From Chloroflexota bacterium (lineage in GTDB: Bacteria; Chloroflexota; UBA5177; JANWHV01), in assembly GCA_025450375.1 (NCBI GenBank), contig JANWHO010000122.1:1-5113 (forward strand): 5,113 bases of DNA. The letters are read 5' to 3'. Within the stretch, counting starts at the first letter, position 1; each line of letters starts with the position of its first letter. This document shows positions 1-5,113 of this stretch, in pieces. A program made the translations under genes and the position numbers. A model generated the notes under the pieces. The model was not told the DNA's origin and ran no database searches. It saw nothing but the letters and a program-made list of their open reading frames with translations.

Positions 1-1396
1 ACCGTGACTGCACCAAAATCACCGGGCTGCCGCCAATGACGTAGTCCTTGGGATTCGCGGGGTCGGTATTGTCGGTGGATGGCTGGAGGGTGAAACGATA
101 GCTGTTGCCGTGGGCGGACACCTCATTACCCTTACCGAATTTGTCGTAGGCAATCGCGGTACCAGTCAGAGCCGGGATACGCACCTGATGAGAAATCGGG
201 CTTTGGTTCCAGGTGACGTAGAGGGTGGCGCCAGGCTTATGCAGGGTGACCACGTAGATTTGGCTACGCTTGTCGTAGCTGATGGCGCCGTCGGTCACCC
301 CGGCATAGAGCGCCGTGGCGGCCTGATAGGCGAAGTACTCGGGGCGGGCCGTGTGGTTGTTCCGGATCAGTCCGAAGGGTTCACCGCCGGCGGTGAAATC
401 CGTGCCGTCCACCATGCGGTTCACTTCGATATGCTGGACGTTCAAGGCCAGGGCCAGGGAAAAAGCCTCGATGATATACGACGCCTGGTCCTGCATGGTG
501 CCAAAGAAGCCAGATCGAGCGTAGCGGCGAATCGGGTCGTTATAGGGCAGGGCGTTGGTTTCGGACAACCACATCGGTTTCTGGATCCCGTAGCGGGCCA
601 TGATCTGGTTGTAGAGCGTGATGATCATCCGGTAGTCGCTGGGCCGGCTATACAGGTGGAGGTTCGCGGCGTCGAAGTAGTCCTGGTTCGCGGCGGCGCC
701 CGGCTCGTGAGAGAGATCTTGCATCAGGGTGGTGAAGAAGGCGCCATGGTCGTACCAGTAGGGATCACCGGAGAGAATGATCTTTGCCTGGGGATTGACT
801 GCCTTCGCCGATTGGTACGCGACCTTCACCAGTTGCGCGTAATCGGCGACCGAGCCGTGCCAGGTACGCCACTTTCCGGTCGGGATGCTGACTTCGTTCC
901 AGAGAATCCAGTCGTTGATCCGGCCCTTGTAGTGAGCGGCTATCAGCTTGACGAAGTGACCCCAGTAGTTATGGGGGTCGTTGTACGGCAGATAGAGGCC
1001 CTTGGGAATGGAGCCGCCGTGCTCGACTGGATTCACCGCCGCCCAATCGGGCGTATTGATCAATAGACCGACCAGTTGGCGGCCGGTCGCGATCTCGTGA
1101 TTGATCTGGTGATCGCGGTCGGTGGCCCAGAGGTTATAGGAGTTTGGCCCACTCGGTTGGATATTCTTCCACCAGAACGTAAGGCGCTCCCAACCGACGC
1201 CGATTTGCGAAGCGGCCGTGGGCGCGCGCCATGCCTCCACCACGCCGAAGCGGGGGTCGGGAGTGCCAGGGCGGCTGGCCTGCGCCGCGAACGACCGGCT
1301 ATTCCCGGCCACGCTCGGAGCGAAACCGGCGAGGAGGACGAATGAGGCAACCGCTGCCACCCGGCAGGGGAAGGAGAGTACGGATTTCACTCGCAT
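1..1396 (-). CDS. Secreted clan GH-A (GH39-like) glycoside hydrolase, C-terminus cut by window edge
   Basis: Seen: an open frame of 465 codons from the ATG at 1396 to the left edge, without a stop. An in-frame TAG lies 21 bases upstream, so this is the first usable ATG; a GGAG sits 11 bases before it. Residues 1-38 look like a signal peptide: basic start (MRVK), hydrophobic core VAAVASFVLLAGFA, and small-residue cleavage options after SVA (30) or FAA (38). A (beta/alpha)8-type catalytic domain follows, with WNE at 166-168 (Glu168, predicted acid/base) and WLSETN at 276-281 (Glu279, predicted nucleophile). From about 370 a beta-rich domain ends in GGSPVILVQ, so only a few residues are probably missing. 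Known: clan GH-A retaining enzymes carry these two glutamates on strands 4 and 7. Inferred: an exported enzyme that cleaves polysaccharide or glycoconjugate; substrate unknown. GH39 is the best guess, but GH5 or an unclassified GH-A family is possible because the usual NEP reads NEV. It lies downstream of hutH on the same strand. Confidence 0.82.
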   Translation of the reverse strand, partial: MRVKSVLSFPCRVAAVASFVLLAGFAPSVAGNSRSFAAQASRPGTPDPRFGVVEAWRAPTAASQIGVGWERLTFWWKNIQPSGPNSYNLWATDRDHQINHEIATGRQLVGLLINTPDWAAVNPVEHGGSIPKGLYLPYNDPHNYWGHFVKLIAAHYKGRINDWILWNEVSIPTGKWRTWHGSVADYAQLVKVAYQSAKAVNPQAKIILSGDPYWYDHGAFFTTLMQDLSHEPGAAANQDYFDAANLHLYSRPSDYRMIITLYNQIMARYGIQKPMWLSETNALPYNDPIRRYARSGFFGTMQDQASYIIEAFSLALALNVQHIEVNRMVDGTDFTAGGEPFGLIRNNHTARPEYFAYQAATALYAGVTDGAISYDKRSQIYVVTLHKPGATLYVTWNQSPISHQVRIPALTGTAIAYDKFGKGNEVSAHGNSYRFTLQPSTDNTDPANPKDYVIGGSPVILVQSR

Positions 1397-1421
1397 CGTA
1401 CGCCAGTCTCCAGTGAACTAG

Positions 1422-1447
1422 GGTGCCTCAAACAGGTACCTGGCACC
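1422..1447. promoter_or_regulatory. Inverted repeat with nested palindrome upstream of the glycosidase gene (possible operator)
   Basis: GGTGCC at 1422-1427 pairs with GGCACC at 1442-1447, and between and overlapping them lies the perfect 10-bp palindrome CAGGTACCTG (1433-1442). The element ends 26 bp before the glycosidase ATG at 1396, where a repressor site or leader hairpin would act. A weak promoter-like pair on the minus strand (TTGGTC, 16 bp, CATACT) lies just upstream of it. No known regulator consensus is recognised; the function is inferred from symmetry and position only. Confidence 0.3.
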
Positions 1448-1488
1448 AGTATGGGGACGAGTACGGACCGACCAACAGTCCCAGAACG

Positions 1489-1561
1489 GGCTAGGATGAA
1501 TGGGTGGCTCGCGGTTTTCAAGAGAAAGATTCCCTTGGCACCCATTTAGGCTAGGACGAAT
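1489..1561. repeat. Short direct repeat, 12 of 13 bases, at the hutH 3' end
   Basis: GGCTAGGATGAAT at 1489-1501 recurs as GGCTAGGACGAAT at 1549-1561, exactly 60 bp apart. The second copy encodes the last codons of hutH (minus strand, Phe-Val-Leu-Ala); the first lies in the spacer. It may be a remnant of a small duplication or chance. No function is claimed. Confidence 0.4.
1499..1546 (-). terminator. Weak stem at the hutH stop codon (doubtful terminator)
   Basis: AATGGGTG at 1499-1506 and CACCCATT at 1539-1546 are exact reverse complements, so the hutH transcript could fold an 8-bp stem starting at the stop codon. The loop is 32 bases and no U tract follows, so this is a poor intrinsic terminator. 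It is listed because it is the only candidate between hutH and the glycosidase; if it does not work, the two genes could be read through on one transcript. Confidence 0.2.
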
Positions 1562-3078
1562 TTACCACTCCTTATGGCGTCTGAGATGATCTCGATATCG
1601 GGTCCAAGGCTCCGATCGGCATCCAGCGGTGGAACGATGGCCCGTACCTGGGACAACAATGCCTCAAGGCGCGGGCTACTGTGAAGAGGCCGCCGGCACT
1701 CTATGGCCTGGGCGGCGCAGAGCAGTTCAATGGCAATGGCTCGGGTGGTATTCTCCAGGACGCGCCGGGCCTTCCAGGCGGCGGTAGCGCCCATGCTCAC
1801 GTAGTCCTCGATCCCGGCGGAGGTTGGAATGGAGTCGACACTGGCGGGATGGGCGAGGATCTTGTTCTCCGCCACGAGCGAGGCGGCCACATATTGCGCG
1901 ATCATCACGCCGGAGTTCAAGCCGGGGTTGGGGGTCAGGTACACGGGGAGGGCCGCATCACCCTCCCAGGTGCTGACCAGGGCGTAGGTGCGGCGCTCGC
2001 TGAATCCGCCGAGCGTGGTCAAGGCAATGGCCAGGTAGTCAAGCGGCAGGGCAAGGGGCTGGCCATGAAAATTTCCCCCGGAGAGCACCTCTTCATCGTC
2101 GGGGAAACAGAGCGGATTGTCGGTGACGGCGCCCAGTTCGCGGCCAAAAATCTGACGCGCGTGCCCCACCGCTTCCCGCACCGCCCCCAGCACCTGGGGG
2201 ATGCAACGGAGGGTGTAGGGATCCTGGACTCGGGCGCAGCCGGCGTGACCGGCCCGGATCTCGCTCCCGGCCAGCCACTCCCGCAGCGCCGCCGCGGAGG
2301 CGGTCTGGCCTGTGTGAGCGCGAAGTTGCTGGATTCTCGGGTCGAAGGCGGTATCGGTGCCGCGGAGCGCGTCGACACTCATCGCCGCCGTGGCCTCGGC
2401 GACCTGGAGCAAGTACTCCGCGTCGACAATACAGAGGACGCCGACCGCGCTCATCAGGTGGGTGCCATTGATCAGGGCCAGACCCTCCTTGGCCTCTAGG
2501 GTTAAGGGGACCAGGCCGGCGCGGGCCAATGCCTGATCGCCCGGCAGCCGTTCGCCGCGGTACAACGCCTCGCCCTCGCCGATCAACACCAGGGCCATAT
2601 GGGCAAGGGGAGCCAGGTCGCCGCTGGCCCCAAGGGAACCCTGCCAGGGAATCACGGGATGCACCCCGGCATTGAGAAGGGCCAGCAGGCCATCGACCAG
2701 CCCTGGCCGTACTCCGGAATAGCCGCGGGCCAGACTGGCGGCGGTGATCAGCAACATCGCCCGCGTCACCTCAAGCGGCAGCGGATCTCCCACGCCGGCG
2801 GCGTGACTCCGCACCAGATTCCGTTGCAACTCCAGCAACTCAGCCGGGGAGACCCGGACCCGGGCCAGGCTGCCGAAGCCCGTGTTTACCCCATACACCG
2901 TGTCGCCATGGGCCACGATGGACTCGATGAGCGCGCGGCCGCGCGCCATCGCGTTCCGCGCGGAATCCGCCAGGACCACGGGAGCGCCCTTGCGAGCAAC
3001 CGCTCCTACGTCCGCAAGCGCGAGCGGGGTGCCATCAAGTACAATCGGACTTGATGGCACGCCGGGTGTTTCTTCCAT
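1546..3078 (-). CDS. hutH: Histidine ammonia-lyase (HAL, EC 4.3.1.3)
   Basis: Removes ammonia from L-histidine to give trans-urocanate, the first step of histidine breakdown; a cytosolic homotetramer in the family. Seen: 510 residues, the usual HAL length. YGVNTGFGS at 62-70 holds the catalytic Tyr62; SHAAG at 91-95 the substrate-side His92; ASGDLAPLAH at 151-160 carries Ala151-Ser152-Gly153, which cyclise to the electrophilic MIO group. INGT (203-206) gives Asn204; QDPYTLR (285-291) gives Tyr288 and Arg291; GNFHGQP (335-341) gives Phe337; Met392 and Glu424 match histidine-specific positions of Pseudomonas putida HAL. SH at 91-92 and Glu424 favour HAL over phenylalanine or tyrosine ammonia-lyases. 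Odd: the usual SANQEDHVSM reads SAGIEDYVSM (420-429). The ATG at 3078 is preceded by GGGAG at 8 bases. A perfect 12-bp inverted repeat covers codons 7-18. No hutU, hutI or hutG lies in the window. Confidence 0.93.
   Translation of the reverse strand: MEETPGVPSSPIVLDGTPLALADVGAVARKGAPVVLADSARNAMARGRALIESIVAHGDTVYGVNTGFGSLARVRVSPAELLELQRNLVRSHAAGVGDPLPLEVTRAMLLITAASLARGYSGVRPGLVDGLLALLNAGVHPVIPWQGSLGASGDLAPLAHMALVLIGEGEALYRGERLPGDQALARAGLVPLTLEAKEGLALINGTHLMSAVGVLCIVDAEYLLQVAEATAAMSVDALRGTDTAFDPRIQQLRAHTGQTASAAALREWLAGSEIRAGHAGCARVQDPYTLRCIPQVLGAVREAVGHARQIFGRELGAVTDNPLCFPDDEEVLSGGNFHGQPLALPLDYLAIALTTLGGFSERRTYALVSTWEGDAALPVYLTPNPGLNSGVMIAQYVAASLVAENKILAHPASVDSIPTSAGIEDYVSMGATAAWKARRVLENTTRAIAIELLCAAQAIECRRPLHSSPRLEALLSQVRAIVPPLDADRSLGPDIEIISDAIRSGKFVLA
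3025..3064 (-). repeat. Perfect 12-bp inverted repeat (8-nt loop) in the first codons of hutH
   Basis: GTGCCATCAAGT at 3029-3040 is the exact reverse complement of ACTTGATGGCAC at 3049-3060, with loop ACAATCGG (3041-3048). Three further pairs (3025-3027 with 3062-3064) follow after one G-G mismatch. In the hutH message this stem spans about codons 5-18, starting about 14 bases after the A of the ATG. It could hinder translation initiation, serve as a regulator site in DNA, or influence mRNA stability. The symmetry is directly seen; any role is inference. Confidence 0.6.
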
Positions 3079-3086
3079 GCAGCCGT

Positions 3087-3091
3087 CTCCC
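3087..3091 (-). promoter_or_regulatory. Ribosome binding site supporting the hutH ATG
   Basis: CTCCC on the plus strand reads GGGAG in the hutH message, 8 bases before the ATG at 3078. This favours that start over the in-frame GTG at 3060, whose nearest purine stretch (GGAAG) is weaker and 11 bases away. Confidence 0.7.
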
Positions 3092-3107
3092 AGTGCGCTA
3101 TCTTACC

Positions 3108-3132
3108 GGGGTTGGGGGCGGGGCGGCTAGGG
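3108..3132 (+). promoter_or_regulatory. G-quadruplex-forming motif between divergent genes
   Basis: Four G runs on the plus strand, GGGG (3108-3111), GGGGG (3114-3118), GGGG (3120-3123) and GGG (3130-3132), are separated by loops of 2, 1 and 6 bases, which fits the canonical G3+ N1-7 quadruplex pattern. It lies 30-54 bp upstream of hutH on that gene's template strand, and next to the candidate promoter for the phosphoesterase gene. Folding and effect are not shown by sequence alone. Confidence 0.45.
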
Positions 3133-3160
3133 TTGTGGCAAACTTTGCCGGTGGTAGGAT
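3133..3160 (+). promoter_or_regulatory. Weak candidate sigma-70-type promoter for the phosphoesterase-rhaM pair
   Basis: TTGTGG (3133-3138, 3 of 6 to TTGACA) and TAGGAT (3155-3160, 4 of 6 to TATAAT) are separated by 16 bp and would start transcription about 50 bp before the ATG at 3217. The match is weak and similar pairs arise by chance. A small stem, GGCGC/GCGCC at 3169-3182, would lie in the leader. No convincing -35/-10 pair was found for hutH on the other strand. Confidence 0.25.
3137..3149. promoter_or_regulatory. 13-bp palindrome GGCAAA-C-TTTGCC, possible operator
   Basis: A perfect 6-1-6 inverted repeat lies in the 138-bp region between the divergent hutH and phosphoesterase genes. 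It overlaps the end of the candidate -35 box and fills most of the -35/-10 spacer of the weak promoter read toward 3217. That placement fits a repressor or MerR-like site able to affect both directions. It does not resemble the HutC operator as I know it; the binding protein is unknown. Confidence 0.35.
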
Positions 3161-3216
3161 GTTAATATGGCGCGGCAGCGCCCCCTCATTCACGTCACGG
3201 GAACGAGAGGTACGAC

Positions 3217-3714
3217 ATGAAACGGCTGGGTGTGCTCAGTGATACCCATCTTCCAAGCGGCCGGGTAGAGCTACCCGACGCGCTGCTAGATGCCTTCGCG
3301 GGAGTGGACGGCATCCTGCACGCTGGTGATCTGGTGTGCCCTGAGGTGCTGGACCGTTTACGCACCATCGCCCCGGTGTGGGGCGTCTATGGCAACATGG
3401 ATCCGCCCGCCCTCCAGCATACGCTGAGCGGTACCTTGATTCTCCCATTCGAGGATCTGGCAATCGGGTTGACGCATGGGCACCTCGGGTCGGGAGCAAG
3501 CACCCCGGCGCGGGCGATGGCCTGCTTCGCCGATCATCCCGAGGTCCGAGTGGTGGTATTCGGTCACAGCCACGAGCCCCACAATCAGCAACGGGGGCTG
3601 GTACGCTTGTTTAATCCCGGCTCGCCCACCCAGCCGAGGCAACAGCCCCGGCCGTCCTACGGGATGCTGGAGATTGACGGCGACCAGGTGAGCGCGACCT
3701 TGCATGAGCTATGA
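3217..3714 (+). CDS. YfcE/MJ0936-type metallophosphoesterase
   Basis: A small cytosolic calcineurin-like phosphoesterase of 165 residues, the usual size for the YfcE family. Metal-binding motifs appear in order: SDTH (Asp9, His11), GDL (Asp38), GNMD (Asn60), HGH (His87) and GHSHEP (His117, His119), followed by NPGS at 133-136. Together these would hold two divalent metals at the active site. Family members cleave phosphodiesters such as bis-pNPP in vitro; the natural substrate is usually unknown and cannot be read here. GAGAGG at 3205-3210, 6 bases before the ATG, supports the start. It is divergent from hutH, and rhaM follows 25 bp downstream on the same strand, so the two are probably co-transcribed. 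The link to rhamnose use may be incidental. The family is certain; the physiological role is not. Confidence 0.9.
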   Translation: MKRLGVLSDTHLPSGRVELPDALLDAFAGVDGILHAGDLVCPEVLDRLRTIAPVWGVYGNMDPPALQHTLSGTLILPFEDLAIGLTHGHLGSGASTPARAMACFADHPEVRVVVFGHSHEPHNQQRGLVRLFNPGSPTQPRQQPRPSYGMLEIDGDQVSATLHEL

Positions 3715-3726
3715 TGGTGGGAGAGG

Positions 3727-3732
3727 AAGGAA
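3727..3732 (+). promoter_or_regulatory. Ribosome binding site that sets the rhaM GTG start
   Basis: AAGGAA at 3727-3732 lies 7 bases before the GTG at 3740. The upstream in-frame ATG at 3704 has no purine-rich site before it and lies inside the end of the phosphoesterase gene. The GTG is therefore preferred. Confidence 0.65.
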
Positions 3733-3739
3733 GTTGCCG

Positions 3740-4063
3740 GTGCAACGTAAGGGGATGCTGATTGGCGTGCAGTCGAAGGCTATCGAGGAGTACGAGCGGA
3801 TTCATCAAGACGTGTGGCCGGAGGTGCTGGCGACCATCCACGCCTGCAATATCCGGAATTATTCCATCTTTCGCCTGGAGAACATGCTGTTTGCCTACTA
3901 CGAGTACATCGGCGACGACTACCAGGCGGATATGGCCAGAATGGCCGCCGACCCGAAGACGCGGGAGTGGTGGAGCATCACCGACCCCATGCAGGTGCCG
4001 GTCGAGGAGGCCCAGCCGGGCGAGTGGTGGGCGGCTCTGAAAGAAGTGTTTCACGTCGACTGA
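3740..4063 (+). CDS. rhaM: L-rhamnose mutarotase
   Basis: Interconverts the alpha and beta anomers of L-rhamnose (EC 5.1.3.32), speeding supply of the form used by rhamnose isomerase; a small cytosolic dimeric ferredoxin-like fold. Seen: 107 residues from the GTG start (Escherichia coli RhaM has about 104). Read from this GTG, the N-terminus lines up without gaps with the E. coli protein as I recall it: EEY at 16-18 (Tyr18), His22 (family catalytic His), WPE at 26-28, NY at 40-41. LLFAYYE-type strand residues (50-55) and a WW pair at 77-78 follow, and the chain ends in LKEVFHVD, close to the family's LQEVFYLP. A longer form from the ATG at 3704 would overlap the phosphoesterase gene, lacks a ribosome site and adds a tail without family counterpart; an ATG at 3755 would cut off a conserved strand. 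No rhaA, rhaB or rhaD is in the window, so catabolism versus another deoxysugar role is open. Confidence 0.9.
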   Translation: MQRKGMLIGVQSKAIEEYERIHQDVWPEVLATIHACNIRNYSIFRLENMLFAYYEYIGDDYQADMARMAADPKTREWWSITDPMQVPVEEAQPGEWWAALKEVFHVD

Positions 4064-4069
4064 GCGGGC

Positions 4070-4115
4070 CCTGGCGGCGGTGAGGAGGCCGACATGCCGC
4101 CTCACCCCGGCCAGG
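4070..4115. terminator. Symmetrical hairpin between convergent rhaM and lon (bidirectional terminator candidate)
   Basis: The inner stem GGTGAGGAGGC (4079-4089) pairs with GCCGCCTCACC (4096-4106) with one A-G mismatch and a 6-base loop CGACAT. An outer stem CCTGGC (4070-4075) pairs with GCCAGG (4110-4115) across a 3x3 internal loop. The structure fills the 55-bp gap between the rhaM stop and the lon stop and is usable from both strands. There is no U tract on either side, so it may act as a 3' end stabiliser or Rho-assisted end rather than a classical intrinsic terminator. Confidence 0.6.
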
Positions 4116-4118
4116 TTC

Positions 4119-5113
4119 TCAGGCGGAAATACGTTCCGCCTCCAAAATGGGCTCCGTCACCACCGGGAGGAGCGCCTCGTCGAACACTTCTTGAATCTCG
4201 CTTACCGGGATGAACCGCATCTCCGCGCGCAGTTCCGGCGGCAGGTCGTCGAGATCCCGCTCGTTTTGGCGAGGGATCAGGACCGTGCGAATGCCGGCCC
4301 GGTGCGCCCCAAGCATCTTCTCCTTGATCCCGCCCACGGGCAAGACCTTGCCGCGGAGGGTAATTTCCCCGGTCAGGGCCAGATCCGCCCGCACCGGGCG
4401 GCCGGTCATCAGCGAGGCGATGGCCAGGGCCATGGTCACGCCCGCCGAGGGGCCATCCTTTGGCACCGCCCCGGCGGGCACATGGATGTGCAAGGTACTC
4501 TGGTCCCATAGAGCTGGATCGATCCCCAGCCGGATCGATCCGGCCCGCACGCAGGTTAGGGCCGCCTGCGCCGACTCCTTCATGACATCGCCGAGTTGTC
4601 CCGTCAAGACCAGCCGCTCCTCCTTGCTTGGGGTGCGCGCCGCCTCGACGAAGACGATGTCGCCGCCCACGGGGGTCCACACCAGCCCGGTCGCCACCCC
4701 CGGACGGTCGATTCGTTCCGCCTGCTCGTTGTGATATTGTTCGCGACCGAGCAAACGATGGACCATGGCCACGTCCACCACCTTGGGCTGACCCGGCGTC
4801 CCGGCAGTTGAGCCGGCGGTGACATGCGCGGGAGCCTTGATCTTCTCCGGATCCGCCGCCACCGTCGGCATCTCAAGGATCGGCGCCTGGGCCTCATGGG
4901 TGCTCGTGTCCTTGGCGATGCTTTCATCGCCCTCAATGAACCCGTTGACGGCTGTAGGGTCCGCGGGACGCTCGCTAATCTCGCGGGCCACCTTGCGGCA
5001 GAGCGAGGCGATCTGGCGCTCCAGGGTACGCACGCCCGCCTCCCGCGTGTAGGCGCGAACCACCTCGCGAATGGCGCTTTCCTCGATCACGATCTCGCCT
5101 TCGGTCAGCCCAT
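4119..5113 (-). CDS. lon: ATP-dependent Lon protease, C-terminal part (N-terminus outside window)
   Basis: Degrades misfolded and regulatory proteins in the cytosol as an ATP-driven hexamer. About 331 codons are visible, and the frame stays open to the right edge; the GTG at 5090 is internal. Numbering from that GTG: YTREAGVRTLER (14-25) and CRKVA (31-35) are the end of the AAA+ small domain; LLGREQYHNEQAER (113-126) and GLVWTPVGGD (135-144) open the protease domain. KDGPSAG (211-217) holds nucleophile Ser215, and GGIKEKMLGAHR (253-264) holds Lys258; their 43-residue spacing equals Ser679-Lys722 of Escherichia coli Lon. TGEITLRGKVLPVGG (250-region) is a strict Lon signature. Odd: about 78 residues separate CRKVA and LLG, against about 22 in E. 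coli; the extra part is rich in Ala, Pro, Thr and acidic residues. The protein ends shortly after the protease domain (EPILEAERISA). Convergent with rhaM. Confidence 0.95.
   Translation of the reverse strand, partial: GLTEGEIVIEESAIREVVRAYTREAGVRTLERQIASLCRKVAREISERPADPTAVNGFIEGDESIAKDTSTHEAQAPILEMPTVAADPEKIKAPAHVTAGSTAGTPGQPKVVDVAMVHRLLGREQYHNEQAERIDRPGVATGLVWTPVGGDIVFVEAARTPSKEERLVLTGQLGDVMKESAQAALTCVRAGSIRLGIDPALWDQSTLHIHVPAGAVPKDGPSAGVTMALAIASLMTGRPVRADLALTGEITLRGKVLPVGGIKEKMLGAHRAGIRTVLIPRQNERDLDDLPPELRAEMRFIPVSEIQEVFDEALLPVVTEPILEAERISA

Noticed and set aside
110..1066. Long open frame of 318 codons on the plus strand
   Set aside because: It is antisense to the glycosidase gene, whose minus-strand frame has a signal peptide and both catalytic glutamates; the plus frame shows no known motif and is a GC-rich shadow.
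1397..1545. Possible small gene or RNA in the hutH-glycosidase spacer
   Set aside because: No open frame with ribosome site, no tRNA-like or riboswitch-like fold recognised; only the short repeats listed.
1681..2499. Open frame of 272 codons on the plus strand
   Set aside because: It is antisense to hutH, whose active-site motifs are all in the minus frame; the Gly-rich shadow product has no family features.
3058..3060. Alternative GTG start for hutH
   Set aside because: The ribosome site GGGAG is well spaced for the ATG at 3078 and poorer for this GTG, though it cannot be fully excluded because residues 1-10 are not conserved.
3262..3277. CGGGTAG-AG-CTACCCG palindrome in the phosphoesterase coding region
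   Set aside because: Seven-base arms are expected about once by chance in a window of this length, and a 2-base loop is not a stable RNA hairpin.
4102..4680. Open frame of 192 codons on the minus strand
   Set aside because: It is out of frame with lon, over the conserved protease domain; low-complexity Gly/Arg composition, no motif.
1..5113. CRISPR arrays, tRNA/rRNA genes, transposases, phage genes, defence systems
   Set aside because: No regularly spaced repeats, conserved RNA cores, terminal inverted repeats or matching protein motifs were seen on either strand.

Overview
This is a compact, GC-rich bacterial chromosomal window with five protein genes and no sign of phage, IS elements, CRISPR or RNA genes. 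Protein style (a Lon with a YxNExAER-type stretch before the protease domain, a secreted clan GH-A glycosidase, a stand-alone histidine ammonia-lyase) and base composition suggest a heterotroph of the Chloroflexota/Thermomicrobia kind. That placement is inference from memory of the families and is only moderately secure.

Layout, left to right. (1) 1-1396, minus: a secreted clan GH-A (GH39-like) glycoside hydrolase, cut by the left edge very near its C-terminus. (2) 1397-1545: a 149-bp spacer with a GGTGCC/GGCACC inverted repeat around a 10-bp palindrome, and a short direct repeat of the hutH 3' end. (3) 1546-3078, minus: a complete histidine ammonia-lyase (hutH) with the MIO triad and most active-site residues visible. 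Its first codons contain a perfect 12-bp inverted repeat with an 8-bp loop. (4) 3079-3216: a divergent intergenic region with a G-quadruplex motif, a 13-bp palindrome and a weak candidate promoter. (5) 3217-3714, plus: a YfcE-type metallophosphoesterase. (6) 3740-4063, plus: an L-rhamnose mutarotase (rhaM) starting at a GTG. (7) 4070-4115: a strong symmetrical hairpin between convergent genes. (8) 4119-5113, minus: the C-terminal part of a Lon protease (end of the AAA+ module plus the Ser-Lys protease domain), running off the right edge, with an unusual linker of about 55 extra residues.

The phosphoesterase and rhaM genes are 25 bp apart and probably share a transcript. hutH and the glycosidase share direction and may be co-transcribed or separately promoted. 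The glycosidase (polysaccharide release) and rhaM (rhamnose anomer conversion) could both serve plant or exopolysaccharide sugar use, and hutH feeds histidine carbon and nitrogen into metabolism, but no shared pathway is proven by the sequence. All gene families here are known. I found no clearly novel multi-gene system. The most noteworthy signals are the hairpin at the hutH start, the control-like motifs in the divergent region, and the Lon linker.
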